Shown here piece after piece: positions 1-14,742 of a DNA stretch of 29,476 nucleotides; the stretch's first letter is position 1, and the number at the start of each line of letters is the position of its first letter. A model generated the notes under the pieces. It ran no database searches and was not told where the DNA came from. It saw nothing but the letters and a program-made list of their open reading frames with translations. The stretch comes from Ministeria vibrans ATCC 50519 (Eukaryota > Opisthokonta > Filasterea). The stretch lies in assembly GCA_943704425.1 (NCBI GenBank), contig CALSCP010002457.1, forward strand, positions 113,874 through 143,349, given 5' to 3'. The translations under genes were made by a program, and so were the position numbers.

Positions 1-150
1 ACACACCACAAAGACATACAAACACACACAACAACACATAGAACATAAAAAAACACGCGCACTACAAAGACATACAACTACATGCACGCACACACACACC
101 ACAAAGCCATATACACACACATATATATAATATTATAATTATATGGTTGA
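1..150. repeat. CA/AT-rich low-complexity left edge
   Basis: The first 150 bases are CA-rich, with an AT stretch at about 118-145. On the minus strand the units read like TGTCTTTGTGGTGTG and recur imperfectly. A close relative of this unit lies inside the MARK kinase intron at 7217-7324. The stretch probably lies in an intron of the leftmost gene, because the last recognisable exon stops at a GTACGT donor at 158. No coding signal is visible here. Confidence 0.7.
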
Positions 151-158
151 AAACGTAC

Positions 159-1953
159 ATGAACGGAGCAAGAGAGAGCACTGTGTCGCGGTATTGGACA
201 GCACCGCATGTGGACTCGCAGTCAATACCCCAAAAGCCATCCTGACAGCGAGTGCACACGCGCGTGTTCTCATACGCATTGCACACAACCAATCCAATAC
301 AGTTCCCTTGATGACAAGTCTACAACACTATGTTAGAGACATTGGCATTGTAAGTGAAACTTACACTCGAACAATCAGCTCCCCCAAAGCCCAAGGCACA
401 CTCGCAGCGAGCAGCACCACCCGTTGATGCATCGCACACACGCGTTCCTGTCGTGCTGTTACACGCGACTGCGTTGAAGGTGCTGTTAGTGATGGCGGAG
501 GTGTACTGTGCCGCAATCTGTGCTGCACTCAGCTCGTATGTGTAGATCGACAGTTCGTCCATGCTCCCCACGTACCGACGCGAGTTTGTCGCGGGTTTTC
601 CTGGAAACTCAGTTAAAGAGGTATTCCTCTTTTATAAGACGTATTTTGTATGATTGTGTACCAAATCTGTGTCGTTGGGAAAAAGTGAAATCAGAAATCA
701 GCTGAGACGTTTTAGTGGTCGTTGCACCGCCCACAGATACACCTCCGTCAAGATAGACGCTGGCACGTTGATCTGCGCGGTTCCAAGTGGCACAGACGTG
801 TCTGCCAACCAATGAAAGAACGAGAGGGGGGGCAAACAAGAAAAAATCAGCTGTCAATGTTAGGGAATTAGGGTTGTGTACCGCCATTTGTTGTCGTAAG
901 TGCTGACGGGTCCGAAGACTTGAGTGTTGCCGTGCGCAAAGAACGCAATTTGGTAGCGGGCTGGAAGAGTGGTAGTGGCTGCGTGCTATTAGAGGAGAGC
1001 AAGAGAGTTGATCCCATTTAGAGAGAGTGCAGACACACACACAAACGAGGATTGTCTCTCTCGTTACCTGACGAACAAAGAGGTGGAGCTCGCGCTGCGA
1101 ACCAAAACCGTCGCCTAGTTCATCGGCTCCATAGTAGAGGATTCCATTGGAGTCGGAGCTGGGAGCAGGTCGAACCCAGAAACAGACACTGCCCAGTCGA
1201 CTGGTCATGACTGCTGATGGTTGCGTCAGTGTAAACATGCCCTGTGAAACAGACAATGCGTCTTAATGCGGAAGTCGGGAGACGGGAGGGTGTTGGATTG
1301 AAACAATGCTTGGAGGCTAGAGGAGACTCGGGAGAGTGATAGTAGAGGGTAGGCACATGAAGGAAGAGAAACCGCAGTTGAACCGCAGACATACCGAATC
1401 GCCCGTCTGACCCCGAAACCGAACCCACTGGTTCTCTTCAAGGAATCCTGGGTAGCCAGCGGAGGCAGTGAGCGAAGGAGAGTCCTTCTGCGAAAGAAGC
1501 ACGTCGGGGCCAATGGAGGCGGCGCTCACCGAGGCAGTGTTTGGGTCGGAGATGATGGCAGGATTCCCATTTGTCGCAGAGGTCATTCGCCAGTAGTACA
1601 GAGGCGACTGTGACATGACCACGTCATTGTAGAGCATCTGGCCGCATGTGTGTGCGCAGGAGCTGCCGTATGTTCCGGTGGGGCACTGCGCAGGAATAGA
1701 GAGAGAGGTGAGGGTCCTTTGTTATATATACAACTGAGGATCGAGACACTCGATTAGTGAGTATCAATCAGAATTCAGATATTCCTATTGCCAATTTGCC
1801 AGGCATGACGCATGTCATGATGCCATGGGCTCATGGCTTCGAACAGTGAAAAAACGGCCAACACGAGGGATCGAGATGAGTGAATATTAATCATACCGCA
1901 ACCGCAAACGAAGATGGAGCAAAACAGGCAATGGCAAAGAGGAGAGCCAACAT
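159..1953 (-). CDS. Secreted LamG-domain / EGF-like protein (partial, 3' end beyond left edge)
   Basis: Exons read on the minus strand: 1953-1897, 1685-1395, 1241-1068, 985-882, 801-662, 600-365 and 319-159. All joins keep phase with GT-AG introns. The first exon encodes a 19-residue hydrophobic signal peptide. A short Cys/Gly-rich EGF-like piece (CPTGTYGSSC) follows, then a laminin-G/concanavalin-like lectin domain of about 200 residues. Its markers are SVCFWVRP, NKWRHVCATWN, VYLDGG and VGSMDELSIYTYELSAAQI. The 600-365 exon ends with EGF cysteines (CECALGFGGADC), and the next exon carries further EGF cysteines (CHQGNC, CTRCQDGFWGIDC). About 387 residues are visible. The final exon ends at a GTACGT donor, so the gene very likely continues leftwards. 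Function is unknown; the architecture fits an extracellular or cell-surface adhesion or carbohydrate-binding protein. Calling the lectin domain LamG rests on motif pattern, not on a search. Confidence 0.82.
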
Positions 1954-2129
1954 ATCAGTGATGCGACTAATCACAAATCCCAATAGAAAGGAAGGTGTCA
2001 GTATGCCAGTTATTGAACGTGTAAACTGAAACGTAGAAAGAAAAATTGTGAAAATTATTGAAAAATCAAATCAAAATATCAAAATTTAACTCAACACTCA
2101 TCAAGTAACTTCAAAGTTATATCACTCTC
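1954..2129. promoter_or_regulatory. Divergent intergenic region, AT-rich
   Basis: These 176 bases separate the start codons of the LamG/EGF gene (-) and the SCFD2-like gene (+). Bases 2035-2095 are strongly AT-rich, with repeated AAAAT and ATCAAA words. Similar AT-rich blocks precede the starts of SEC13 (about 16500-16545) and eIF3c (about 18960-19040). It is inferred to hold both promoters. No specific core motif can be assigned. Confidence 0.4.
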
Positions 2130-4365
2130 ATGCTCGCGACCTCACGCGCCGTGTGGACGCGCGTCGTCAAAGCTGTCGAGACCTCGTCTACCGTTTCAAA
2201 TCGAGTCGTGGTTGCCCTCGACGAGGATGCTGCGCGAATGCTACGTGTCGCTTTGCGCGTGGACGAGATCCTCAGACTGGCGTAAGCCCATTGTGTCTCA
2301 TGGAATTGTGTTTCCAGCACACTCAGCCCAATACCGCTTGCTCTCTTTCTCCGCCCCGTAGAAACATCGTCTCTGTCGACGACGAGCAAGCAGTGCGTCG
2401 TGAACGCGCCGACGCCAACGCCGTCTCGCTCCTTCTCGTCCTGACGCGTCCCTTGCACAACGCCCGTGTCGAAACCCTCCTCAAAATCGGTCCCTGGCAA
2501 AAGGTGTGTGTTCTCGCCAACGACCCTTCCGCGCTCATCCATGCATGTACATTTCACTCGTGGCTGTGGCGTTTTTCCCCCTCGATTTTATGTAGATTGA
2601 CATATTCTGCACAGTGTCCGTCCAGACACATCTCTTGCTGGGCGCAAGAGGGAGCACCGCGCCCGACACACGCACCGCCGCGGGCCCAGGCGCAACGCAC
2701 ACCATTTACACAGAGTTTGCCGAGCAGTGTGTGCGCTGGGCATCCGACGCACCGACGCCAGAGAAAAAGAAGAAGACGAATCGGGCGGCAGTCGCGCGTC
2801 CCAAACCCGAAGTGCACATCCATGAATTGCCTGCCCACTGTGCACCGCTGGGCAGCCACGTGTTTGTCACGCCCTCATTGGCACACGTTTTTCCGCGTGC
2901 CGACGACACGTGCGACACAGACGGCATTGTGCTCCTGGCGGGCGCTCTTGCCGAGACGCTTGACTCACTCGGTCTGCGCGAAGACTGTTTTTCGGTGGGC
3001 ACCACGAGTGCGGCTCTTGCCGAGGCACTCCAACGACATCGCACTGCGACTGCAAGCAAACTAGCACCGCCCCAACGCACCGGACTTCTACTTGTCGATC
3101 GTACACTCGACGTGTGCTCGGCCTCCCTTCACACCGACTCGCTCGCCGACCGCTGTCTTCGTGTCCTCACTCCCGTCACCCACACCACCTCATCGGACGA
3201 ATCGTCGTCGTCATTATTGTCGTCGTCATCTTCGTCATCTACTACTGCCGCGTCTGCTACAACGTCATCGTTGGCATCGCCTTTGGACGCGTGTGCTGCG
3301 GACTCGCTCGGTCTGCTGCCACACACACTGGTAAGTTGTGATTCCAAGTCGGTTGCATTGTTGGACGCACTTGTGCTGAAGCGACCGAGCGAGGCACTGA
3401 TGGAGTGTCGTCGAATTTTGGTGACGCTGGCGAGCAACGAAGGAATCGACCTGCCCAATGTGCAGCGGATGGGTCGTGTGACGCGCACGCAACTGGAGTC
3501 GTTTGTGGATGCAATTGCACAGGCAAACAGTGCCATTGCCGAGGCACACGGTCCACTGTTGGACACAACGCGGTGTCTGATTCGCGCCATGGAGAGTGAT
3601 ATTGAGGGCCAGTGGGAACGCATGGCGGGCGTGGAGAAGGTGCTGGGGCTGTCGCTTCACGAAGGAATGGATGTGGGAAGTCAGCTGTGTCAGTTGGGAC
3701 GGGACGAGGGACACTGGTTGAGTGCCAAGGCCCTGCTGGGGCTGGCGGTGTACGGCCGTGCCGTGGTGGGGGCTGAGGTACAGTGGAGTGCCGATGAGTC
3801 GTTGGTGGAGGTGTTGGCGGACGCGATGCAGCGCGAGTCAGTTGCAGTGCCTGTCATGGGCTCGCTGGCACGACAGCGCGTCGAACTGGGTCCTCCAGTC
3901 GCGCCTCGCAGTGGCAATCCTGCGTCTCGTGAACAATGTGAGCGAGCGACGGCGCGTGCACTGCGGCGTCTTGCGGGACCGCTGTATGCGGACTCGTCGC
4001 TCACCGATGCGCACCTACGCAGTGGCACGACAAAAGCAGCGGTGCCTGTCTCACTGCTGCGTCGTCTCACGCAACTCATCTACGACCCGGCCCGACCCGC
4101 TCTGCCGGACGTGCGTCACTGGCCTACCTCGACCTTCTCTTCCTCGTTCAAATCAGGTCTCAGCATGTTCCTCTCGACCGCCCAGGCACGTCCCAACGAC
4201 CACGCCGGACGCCTCATTGTCTTTGTTGTGGGTGGTGTCACGCTGCACGAGGCCAAGGCAGTCCACGACGCCGTCTCCGCTGTCCAGCCCGGCGCAACCG
4301 TTCTCGTTGGGGGCACTACCATTGCGTCGCCCGATACCATTTTCAAAAGAATTCTTTGTCCATAA
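2130..4365 (+). CDS. SCFD2: Sec1/Munc18-family protein, SCFD2-like
   Basis: Exons 2130-2281, 2362-2546 and 2615-4365 join in phase to a protein of about 695 residues, close to the usual SCFD2 length. The ATG at 2130 opens with an AVWTRVVKAV segment and then VVVALDEDAARML, matching the N-terminal pattern of SCFD2. The rest has the alternating conserved blocks of a Sec1-like protein, for example LLLVDRTLDVCSAS, AALAEALQRH and the C-terminal LIVFVVGGVTLHEA. SM-family proteins bind SNAREs in vesicle traffic; SCFD2 itself is poorly characterised. A Ser/Asp run encoded at about 3190-3270 is an insertion in the Sec1 fold. The intron at 2547-2614 uses a GTACAT donor and a CACAG acceptor; a nearer GTAG acceptor would break the frame. 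The stop lies 72 bases from the convergent TRM112 stop. SCFD2 is preferred over SLY1/VPS45 on the N-terminus and the GGVTLHEA ending. Confidence 0.82.
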
Positions 4366-4437
4366 CAATAATACGCTTCTCTTACGTGTACAATAGTATA
4401 ATATTTCACAATCGACCAAAAATGTGTTCGCTCACTC

Positions 4438-4907
4438 TCAAACCTCATCTTCGTGCAAGAGCATGTTCGGAATGCCATCGGTGATGACGTAGACGTGGTC
4501 GCAGCGCGGACAGACCATGCGGCCGCTCTGAATGTCCACTTCCATCAGAACAGTATGCACACTCTTGAGAAAATCGTCGTCCGCTTGCGCCGGCTCTGGC
4601 ATCGCCTCTGGAAGCCCAATGCCCACTCCAACCGCCTCGGCGGCACTTACAAGAGCCGACCATTCGATTTTGGCCATCATGTTGCGAATAAAATCCGGAT
4701 TGAATTCCGCCTGAACGAAAAAAGAAAACGAGAAAATGAAGAAAAAAAAAAAAAGAAGTGAACACCACATTTTCTCCCACATCGTGTTCGTTACCTCGAC
4801 CGTCTCCGTCTCGATGTCCACAAGCTTCAGGGGAAAGTTGTCTCGGTCGCAGCCCTACCAGAGCGGTCGTTGAGAGTCGGATGGGGACGAACGCAATGGC
4901 GACCAAC

Positions 4908-4953
<46 letters not shown>

Positions 4954-5000
4954 ACTACCTTGACGTGACACGCCAGCATGTTGTGCGACAGTAGCTTCAT
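4438..5000 (-). CDS. TRMT112: TRM112 methyltransferase activator
   Basis: Exons 5000-4959, 4854-4795 and 4710-4438 give 124 residues, the usual TRM112 size. The start MKLLSHNMLACHV, the block AEFNPDFIRNMMAKIEWSAL and the C-terminal GIPNMLLHEDEV are near-diagnostic. TRM112 is the small zinc-binding partner that stabilises several methyltransferases acting on tRNA, rRNA and release factor eRF1 (TRM9/ALKBH8, TRM11, BUD23, MTQ2 in other eukaryotes). Candidate zinc ligands are visible: CHVKGC near the N-terminus and CPRC near the C-terminus. Intron 1 holds a (CA)n run on the plus strand. Another RNA-modification gene, TYW3, lies about 18 kb away, but nothing suggests a functional link. Confidence 0.95.
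4911..4948. repeat. (CA)n microsatellite in TRM112 intron 1
   Basis: About 19 uninterrupted CA units lie inside the first TRM112 intron (4855-4958). Confidence 0.95.
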
Positions 5001-5119
5001 TGTGAGTGGTTTGATTATGATCAAATACAAATAAGAGTAGAAATTACTAATTAGAATGTAAATTGTAAAATAATTATAATAATAATAATTTTTAAATGAT
5101 ACTAATTTATTTATTTTTG

Positions 5120-5121
<2 letters not shown>

Positions 5122-5198
<77 letters not shown>
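5122..5198. repeat. (CT)n microsatellite between MARK kinase and TRM112
   Basis: An uninterrupted CT run of about 38 units begins 22 bases downstream of the MARK kinase stop, in the 3' flank of that minus-strand gene. It would read as (AG)n in a 3' UTR. Bases 5001-5120 are AT-rich and lie upstream of the TRM112 start. Confidence 0.95.
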
Positions 5199-5201
<3 letters not shown>

Positions 5202-5219
5202 GAATTGAACTTGTGCACA

Positions 5220-9467
<4,248 letters not shown>

Positions 9468-9702
9468 ACTACAAAATAAACTTGTTGATTTTGAGTTAAT
9501 CACACTTGCTCGTCATAATAATCATATTCGATCGAATAATAGCACCTGCAGTGCACAAACAAAAAATATACACAACAAACTTGGGTCGCACAAGGTTTGC
9601 TGGCACATTGGTTTTCAGTTGTGACTGCTTGTGAGTGGGGATCTATCGTAGGGAAATCCTTGATGACCAGAGGGAAAAAGAACATTGCACATCTTGTATT
9701 GA

Positions 9703-11484
9703 CTACTCGCAGGCAAAGTGGTGGGCATCTCGGAGAACAGCAAAAAGAATGGAGCGCGGTGGGACCTGCAACGGCTTGCTTGCGTCGTCAATGAAGCGAG
9801 GTTCCAGAGGCGGGATGTGGCCGTCGGAGGTGAGAGTGAGGAGAGCGCCGTTGAGCTGGATGAGGGGCGCAGTGACCGACGAGGCGGTCAACAGGTACTC
9901 GGCGCGGCGTAAGGAGGTGAGCGAGGGCAGCGAGACCGAGTATGAGGTGGTCGAGTCAATGTTGATGAGAAGCAGCGTCACCTGCGCCTCGCGTGCGTCG
10001 CGTGTGCAGTGCGCATACGCGCGTACTGGCTCCACACCGACACCACCTCCTCTTGCTCCTGTGTCGCGTGCAGCAACTGTCACACTCAGCACTGCATCGC
10101 CCATCAGCCGATGGAACAAGTCACCCGTGTAAAAATCCGGGTTGGGTGCATAGGAATCCTTCTGCAACAGTCCATAGTACCCCCCAACGAGCGTTTGTCT
10201 CTGGTGGCCCTTCAGTCCGCAGTTTCGCGCGAGACTCGCCAGCGCATCCGCATACCAAAACGAGCTCACAAAGCGGTCCGTCACATTCTGTCCGCCCGAG
10301 TGCCATGCTGCAGCCGTCTCGCCAACCCACAGCGGCAGCTCAGGCGCGTGGGTGCGCCACGAGTCAATTGTCGGCTGTGCCTCCGAAATAGTCTTGTCCA
10401 GAAACTCACTCGTCAGAATCTCACTCGTCAGGTTCGGGTCAAGCCCATAGCCAACTGTATTGGTCGCTGGTTGAGTGAGTTAATTTATTGACTACTAGCC
10501 TACCGTATAAGTGAAATGTCATGAAATCCATTGACGAGTGCGCGATTGGCAAAAAAGTGTCATACTAAAAGGGGGAGAGGGGAAGGAGGAGAGGTCAAAA
10601 GACACTCACGAGAAAGAGAAGAAAGAAACAAAGTGATAAAGAGTGAGAGAGTGATGTGATTGCGTTACATAGCCCGGATTAGGGTTGAGGTCACAGCCGC
10701 CCAAGCGCGGTCGAGTGGCAGGCGAGGGCCAGTGAGTATTGATGAGTTGACGCACGCGAATGTAGTCGTGCGCCATGACAGTCGCATTGACCTTCTCAAG
10801 TTCTAACACAAACAACAACGTCATCAGAGCTGCACTTAACCTACGGTTCTTATTGTGTCACCATTGCCAAGTTCGAAGGCGTATATGTTCCATTTTGCCT
10901 GAGCGCAGTACGCGAGAAACGCATCAATGTTGGTCAAATTCAGTGGCGCGTTGTTGTCCGCCCGATCCATCCCGTTCAACCCAAACACCAGACTGATGTT
11001 GGTCTTGTCGCAAAACTCAACAAGCTGAGCCATTCGCGGCTAACAAGGAAGAAACAAAGTTCAGCAGTGCACCAAAACTGAAACACAACACACAACCATA
11101 CCATCTTCCAGCAAAATGCTGGATCAGTGGTGGCCGGACAGCCGGCTCCCGTTGTGTCATAGTACACCTCGTCGCCTTCCGAACCTCCAATGCGGAGGCG
11201 GGCCGGCGAGAGGCGATGGGCAGCCTCAAGGAGCAACGGAGCGCCGAAGTCAATTTTCTATCCATCAGCGATGAGGGGACACGGACATTCCACGTAGGCC
11301 TCACCTGAACCGACGCATTGATCCACCCCGGTGGTTCTTCGGAGTCCCGATGCCAATCCAGGTTGAAGGAGACCAGACTGGCGTCCGTCCTTTCGACAAC
11401 CGCATTTCCAATCTCAAGCGCCACATTGACGGCGCCGCCAAGCTGCATGGCTACAGCGGTAAGCACCAGTACGTTTAGCAGCAT
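9703..11484 (-). CDS. Secreted GH79 glycosidase, heparanase/beta-glucuronidase-like
   Basis: Six exons: 11484-11305, 11257-11102, 11039-10862, 10802-10669, 10564-10504 and 10466-9703. They give about 490 residues. The first 19 or so residues are a signal peptide. Glycoside hydrolase family 79 is recognised from the block ARLRIGGSEGDEVYYD, the acid/base motif ELGNE (E172, created across the splice at 10862/10802), FMTFHLYG, and the nucleophile motif WVGETAAAW (E286). After it comes FWYADALASLARNCGLKGH, which matches heparanase-type enzymes. A C-terminal beta-sandwich follows. GH79 enzymes cleave glucuronic-acid linkages in extracellular polysaccharides such as heparan sulfate or arabinogalactan; the substrate here cannot be told. 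Both catalytic glutamates are present. It is divergent to the PAN-domain gene (79 bases) and tandem with MARK (235 bases). Confidence 0.88.
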
Positions 11485-11563
11485 GCGGGGGGGGCAAATG
11501 TATAAATCAGTGGTATGACTATTTATCTTGTTAGAATTTACTATTTAGATTCACTTCGTTTCA
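11485..11563. promoter_or_regulatory. 79-base divergent promoter with TATA-like word
   Basis: This short spacer separates the GH79 and PAN-protein start codons. TATAAAT lies at 11501-11507, about 60 bases before the PAN-protein ATG. A run of eight Gs adjoins the GH79 start. The two secreted-protein genes may share a promoter. This is inference from spacing, and the TATA assignment is tentative. Confidence 0.35.
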
Positions 11564-11922
11564 ATGACTCGCTTCTTATTCCCTTACCTCGCTCTTGTCG
11601 CGCTGTCACTTGCTCTCGTCTGTGATGCACGACTGTCAGCTACATGCAACAGCACTGTTGAGTTCGATACCGACCACACAGGTCAGCCATCGCACTGATG
11701 TTATCTATTTTTGTTTGTTTACCTTTTTGCATTTTTCCCTCCAGGCGACGATATATTGCATCTCTATCTGCCCTCTCCCGACTACACGCTTTGCCTTCAA
11801 AAGTGCTGCGATGATGTGCGCTGCAATGCTTGGTACGACTGACAAAAAGTCCAATTGACCTCTTTCCTTTGTCAGTCTCTCACTTTGTTTCTTTCTCCTC
11901 TCTCTCTCACACTCTCACTCAC

Positions 11923-12013
<91 letters not shown>

Positions 12014-12735
12014 CATTCTAACTCTCAAACTCTCTATAGGACATACGTAAAGCCAGGTCTTCAAGGACCCCAACCAGGCTGCTATCTTAAGGGTATCTAT
12101 CTGCTCAATGCCATACCAACCTTATCTTTCATACTCTGGACTTAGGTGGCGTTGTTTCTCCGACTCAGAACATCAACTGCACCTCAGGCGTCGTAATGAA
12201 CGACCCGTCGGTGCCTCCCATTGTCCCGCCTGCCTATCAGGCTTCCGTTGATGTTCAGAGCCTTAGCGGCTCGGTCGCCAAGTCATTCACATCAAAGCGC
12301 TTCTACGACTTTGCCGCTTTGAAGTACGCCCGCTATGACAGACAGTCCGACAACGGCATTCTCACCGTTAGCATTTCTGACTACAACACTCACACGGTGC
12401 ACACCGTCACACAAACACCCCTGACAAATGGCTCGGTGAGCACCCAGTGCGCCTCAGCGCCCCTCTCGGGGTCTCTCTTCAACGCTACCGCTCTCGACAC
12501 CCTCCGCCCAACCGGCATCCAAATGCTGGAAGGAAAGGCCACCAACACGTTCACGGGAACGTCCGACTTTGAGTTCACTAACACTCCCGCCACCTACTAT
12601 GCCACCAGATCAATGTCGCGCGCTGGCTCGTACATCCTGCGCATCGCTGAACACACCCGCATCTCCGACTTCTTTGCCTTTGTGTCCGGTCCCGTTTCGC
12701 CCGAGGTCTTCACTGATCCCCTTTCGTATTGTTAG
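11564..12735 (+). CDS. Secreted PAN/apple-domain protein with unrecognised C-terminal domain
   Basis: Exons 11564-11681, 11745-11832, 12040-12092 and 12146-12735 join in phase to about 282 residues. A signal peptide comes first. A PAN/apple-like module of about 60 residues follows, with the pattern LCLQKCCDDVRCNAWTYV, then PGCYLKGG and NCTSGVV. PAN modules mediate protein or carbohydrate binding outside the cell. The remaining 185 residues are one exon, rich in Ser, Thr and Tyr (RFYDFAALKYARYD, LTVSISDYNTHTV, FAFVSGPVSPEVF), and end with a Cys. I do not recognise this domain. Its strand-like pattern faintly recalls ependymin/LolA-type lipid-binding folds, but that is a guess. Intron 2 is filled with CT repeats. 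A decayed copy of part of the C-terminal domain lies 145 bases downstream of the stop. Confidence 0.75.
11926..12010. repeat. (CT)n microsatellite in intron 2 of the PAN-domain gene
   Basis: More than forty CT units occupy the downstream half of the 207-base intron 11833-12039, ending about 30 bases before its acceptor. On the sense strand it forms an extended polypyrimidine tract. Confidence 0.95.
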
Positions 12736-13175
12736 GGGTCGATTATGGAGAAGAATACATACATAATATTTCCCCGCTGCCAAAGCGGGTCAGCCTTATT
12801 ACTTTTAGAACATCACGTCAATATCATTAATGGAGTGACAAGGTTTCCTCAATTACGAAGAGAAGACTAATAATTTATGCTCGACACGCTCCGCCCGACA
12901 AGCGTTCAAAACTAATACGCAAGAGAGCCCGACACGTGCCCGGGGGATACACGGGCACTCCCCACTTTCTGTTCACCGGCTCCCCCGCCACCTTCTACAG
13001 CTCAAAACAAGGGCATTGTTCACCTTGCCCAGCTGTGATTTTGAACTTCTTTTCGTTCAGGCTCACCTAAAGCTTTTCCTAAAGATTCTGTTGCAACGGC
13101 ACAATAGAAGTGGTTTTACAAAAGCAGATAGACGAATGAACGTTTAATAGTACAACAATGATGAATTGGGATACA
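12736..13175. other. Convergent intergenic spacer
   Basis: The spacer lies between the PAN-protein gene (+) and the MAPKKK-like gene (-). It has no intact reading frame of note. Its middle (12880-13009) is a decayed copy of the PAN protein's C-terminal coding region, listed separately. The flanks are mixed-composition DNA with no recognised signals. Confidence 0.6.
12880..13009 (+). pseudogene. Decayed duplicate of the PAN-protein C-terminal region
   Basis: Bases 12880-12909 translate to LDTLRPTSVQ, against LDTLRPTGIQ in the intact gene at 12493. An in-frame TAA follows two codons later. From 12948, in a shifted frame, the DNA encodes YTGTPHFLFTGSPATFYSS, against FTGTSDFEFTNTPATYYAT in the gene from 12550. 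The blocks are collinear, but 68 bases apart instead of 57. A stop plus a net frame change between matching blocks marks a relic of a tandem or family duplication. I see no copy of the signal-peptide or PAN exons nearby. Confidence 0.75.
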
Positions 13176-14346
13176 TTAGATGCGAGGTTCGTCGTAGATA
13201 TACGTGTCTTCTCCGTCAGGTAAGGATGGGACGCGCGTGTGTGAGGAGGAGGTGGAGGGGGACGTGGAGACCGGAGCGGTGGAGTGGAAGTGAGAGCGGT
13301 GTGGAGTGGATGGAGAGCGAGTGTGGCGGAGAGCCTTGGGGCTGTTGGAGAGAAGGGCGACGGCAAGGGCGTCAGCTCGTGGGGCGACAATGACGGGTGT
13401 GGATGATTTGCGGGAGTGGGAAGGAGGAGAGGAGACGGCGTGGGTGGAGTCACTGTTGCGGCGGGGTCGGTGACGACGCATCGCCATGGGAGAGGGAGAA
13501 GGTGAGCCGGCGGCGCTAGAGAGCTCGCTGACGCTGCTTGAGTAGTCGTTGACTAGTTCACGACGGTGTGTCTGTTGCAGTTGTTGCAGTTGTTGTTGTT
13601 GTTGTTGTTGTTGTTGTTGCTGTTGCTGTTGGTAGCTTTGGTGAGATGAGGAGCGACCGAGGGAGGGAGTGATGGTGGTACTGAGGTCTGAGATATGACG
13701 CGAGAGCAGACGCGTGTTAGAGGAAGCGGCGCGATGGAAGGCGGGTGAGGAGGAGCCGGGTCGAGCGGGTTCGTCAACGGAGTGATGATCATCGTCGAGT
13801 TCAGCGGCGGCGGCGGTGACAGCGGCGGCGATGGCGAGCGATGTGGCGGTCGACGAGGTGGAGAGCGATGATGAAGCGGACGACGTGGATGGTTGATAGA
13901 TGGAGGAAGGAGGAGTGGAACGACGAGAGGGTATGGTTTCGACAGCGGACGCTGAGCGACGAGCCACGGGTGATGTAGGAAGAGCGGACTGGTTGCGTGA
14001 GGGTGGTGGGGAGAGCATGGTAGCAGTAACACTGCCAGCGGGCTCATCAAGGGTGAGTTGTGAGCCAAGAACACTCGCACTGAACCTGTGGACGGCCCGT
14101 GGAGATTCGCGTACATTGACATTGAGGGAGGGTGAGGAAGAGTGACGGAGAGGGGCGGGAGCAGCGGTAACACTGGAGCGCGGTGACTGCTGTTGTGGTG
14201 GGTGGTACACGGAGGAGGCAGAAGCGGTAGAATTGACGTGACGTGACTGCTTTGTCACTGTGGCACGGTAGTGAGACGGAGAATGGTGTGGATGAGGGAG
14301 ATGGGCGTGGTCAAATGACTGACTCTGTTGCAGAGGATGATGGAAG

Positions 14347-14397
<51 letters not shown>

Positions 14398-14707
14398 CGC
14401 TGCTGCTGCTGTTGATGGTGCAATGACGACAGCGAGACAGCAGAGGTGACAACAGCGTCTTCTTCGTCGCTGGAGGCGCTCATGACGGGCGTGGGCATGG
14501 AGGTGACAGTAAGTTGGTCAATGAAAGTGTGCGAGAGCAGCTGAGTGGCACTGGGCCGACTCGATGGGTCCACACACAGACAGCTTTGTGTAAACGCACG
14601 CGCATCGCCTGTGAGGACTTCAGGGACATCAGGGCCTTCCGTCACACGCGTCAGATGGAAAATAATGGCCACTTTGTCTCGGTATTTTTGCCATGGTGGC
14701 TAAAGAT

Positions 14708-14742
<35 letters not shown>

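Noticed and set aside
955-985. TTCCAG acceptor near 961 for exon 4 of the LamG/EGF gene
   Set aside because: It breaks the reading frame; the TAATAG acceptor just upstream keeps phase and adds nine residues that fit the lectin strand.
2552-2614. GTAG acceptor near 2594 for SCFD2 intron 2
   Set aside because: It would leave the frame out of phase with the long conserved exon; the CACAG acceptor at 2612-2614 restores phase.
11900-12020. Ser-Leu repeat protein encoded by the CT array
   Set aside because: The open frame is only dinucleotide repeat within an intron flanked by in-phase coding exons.
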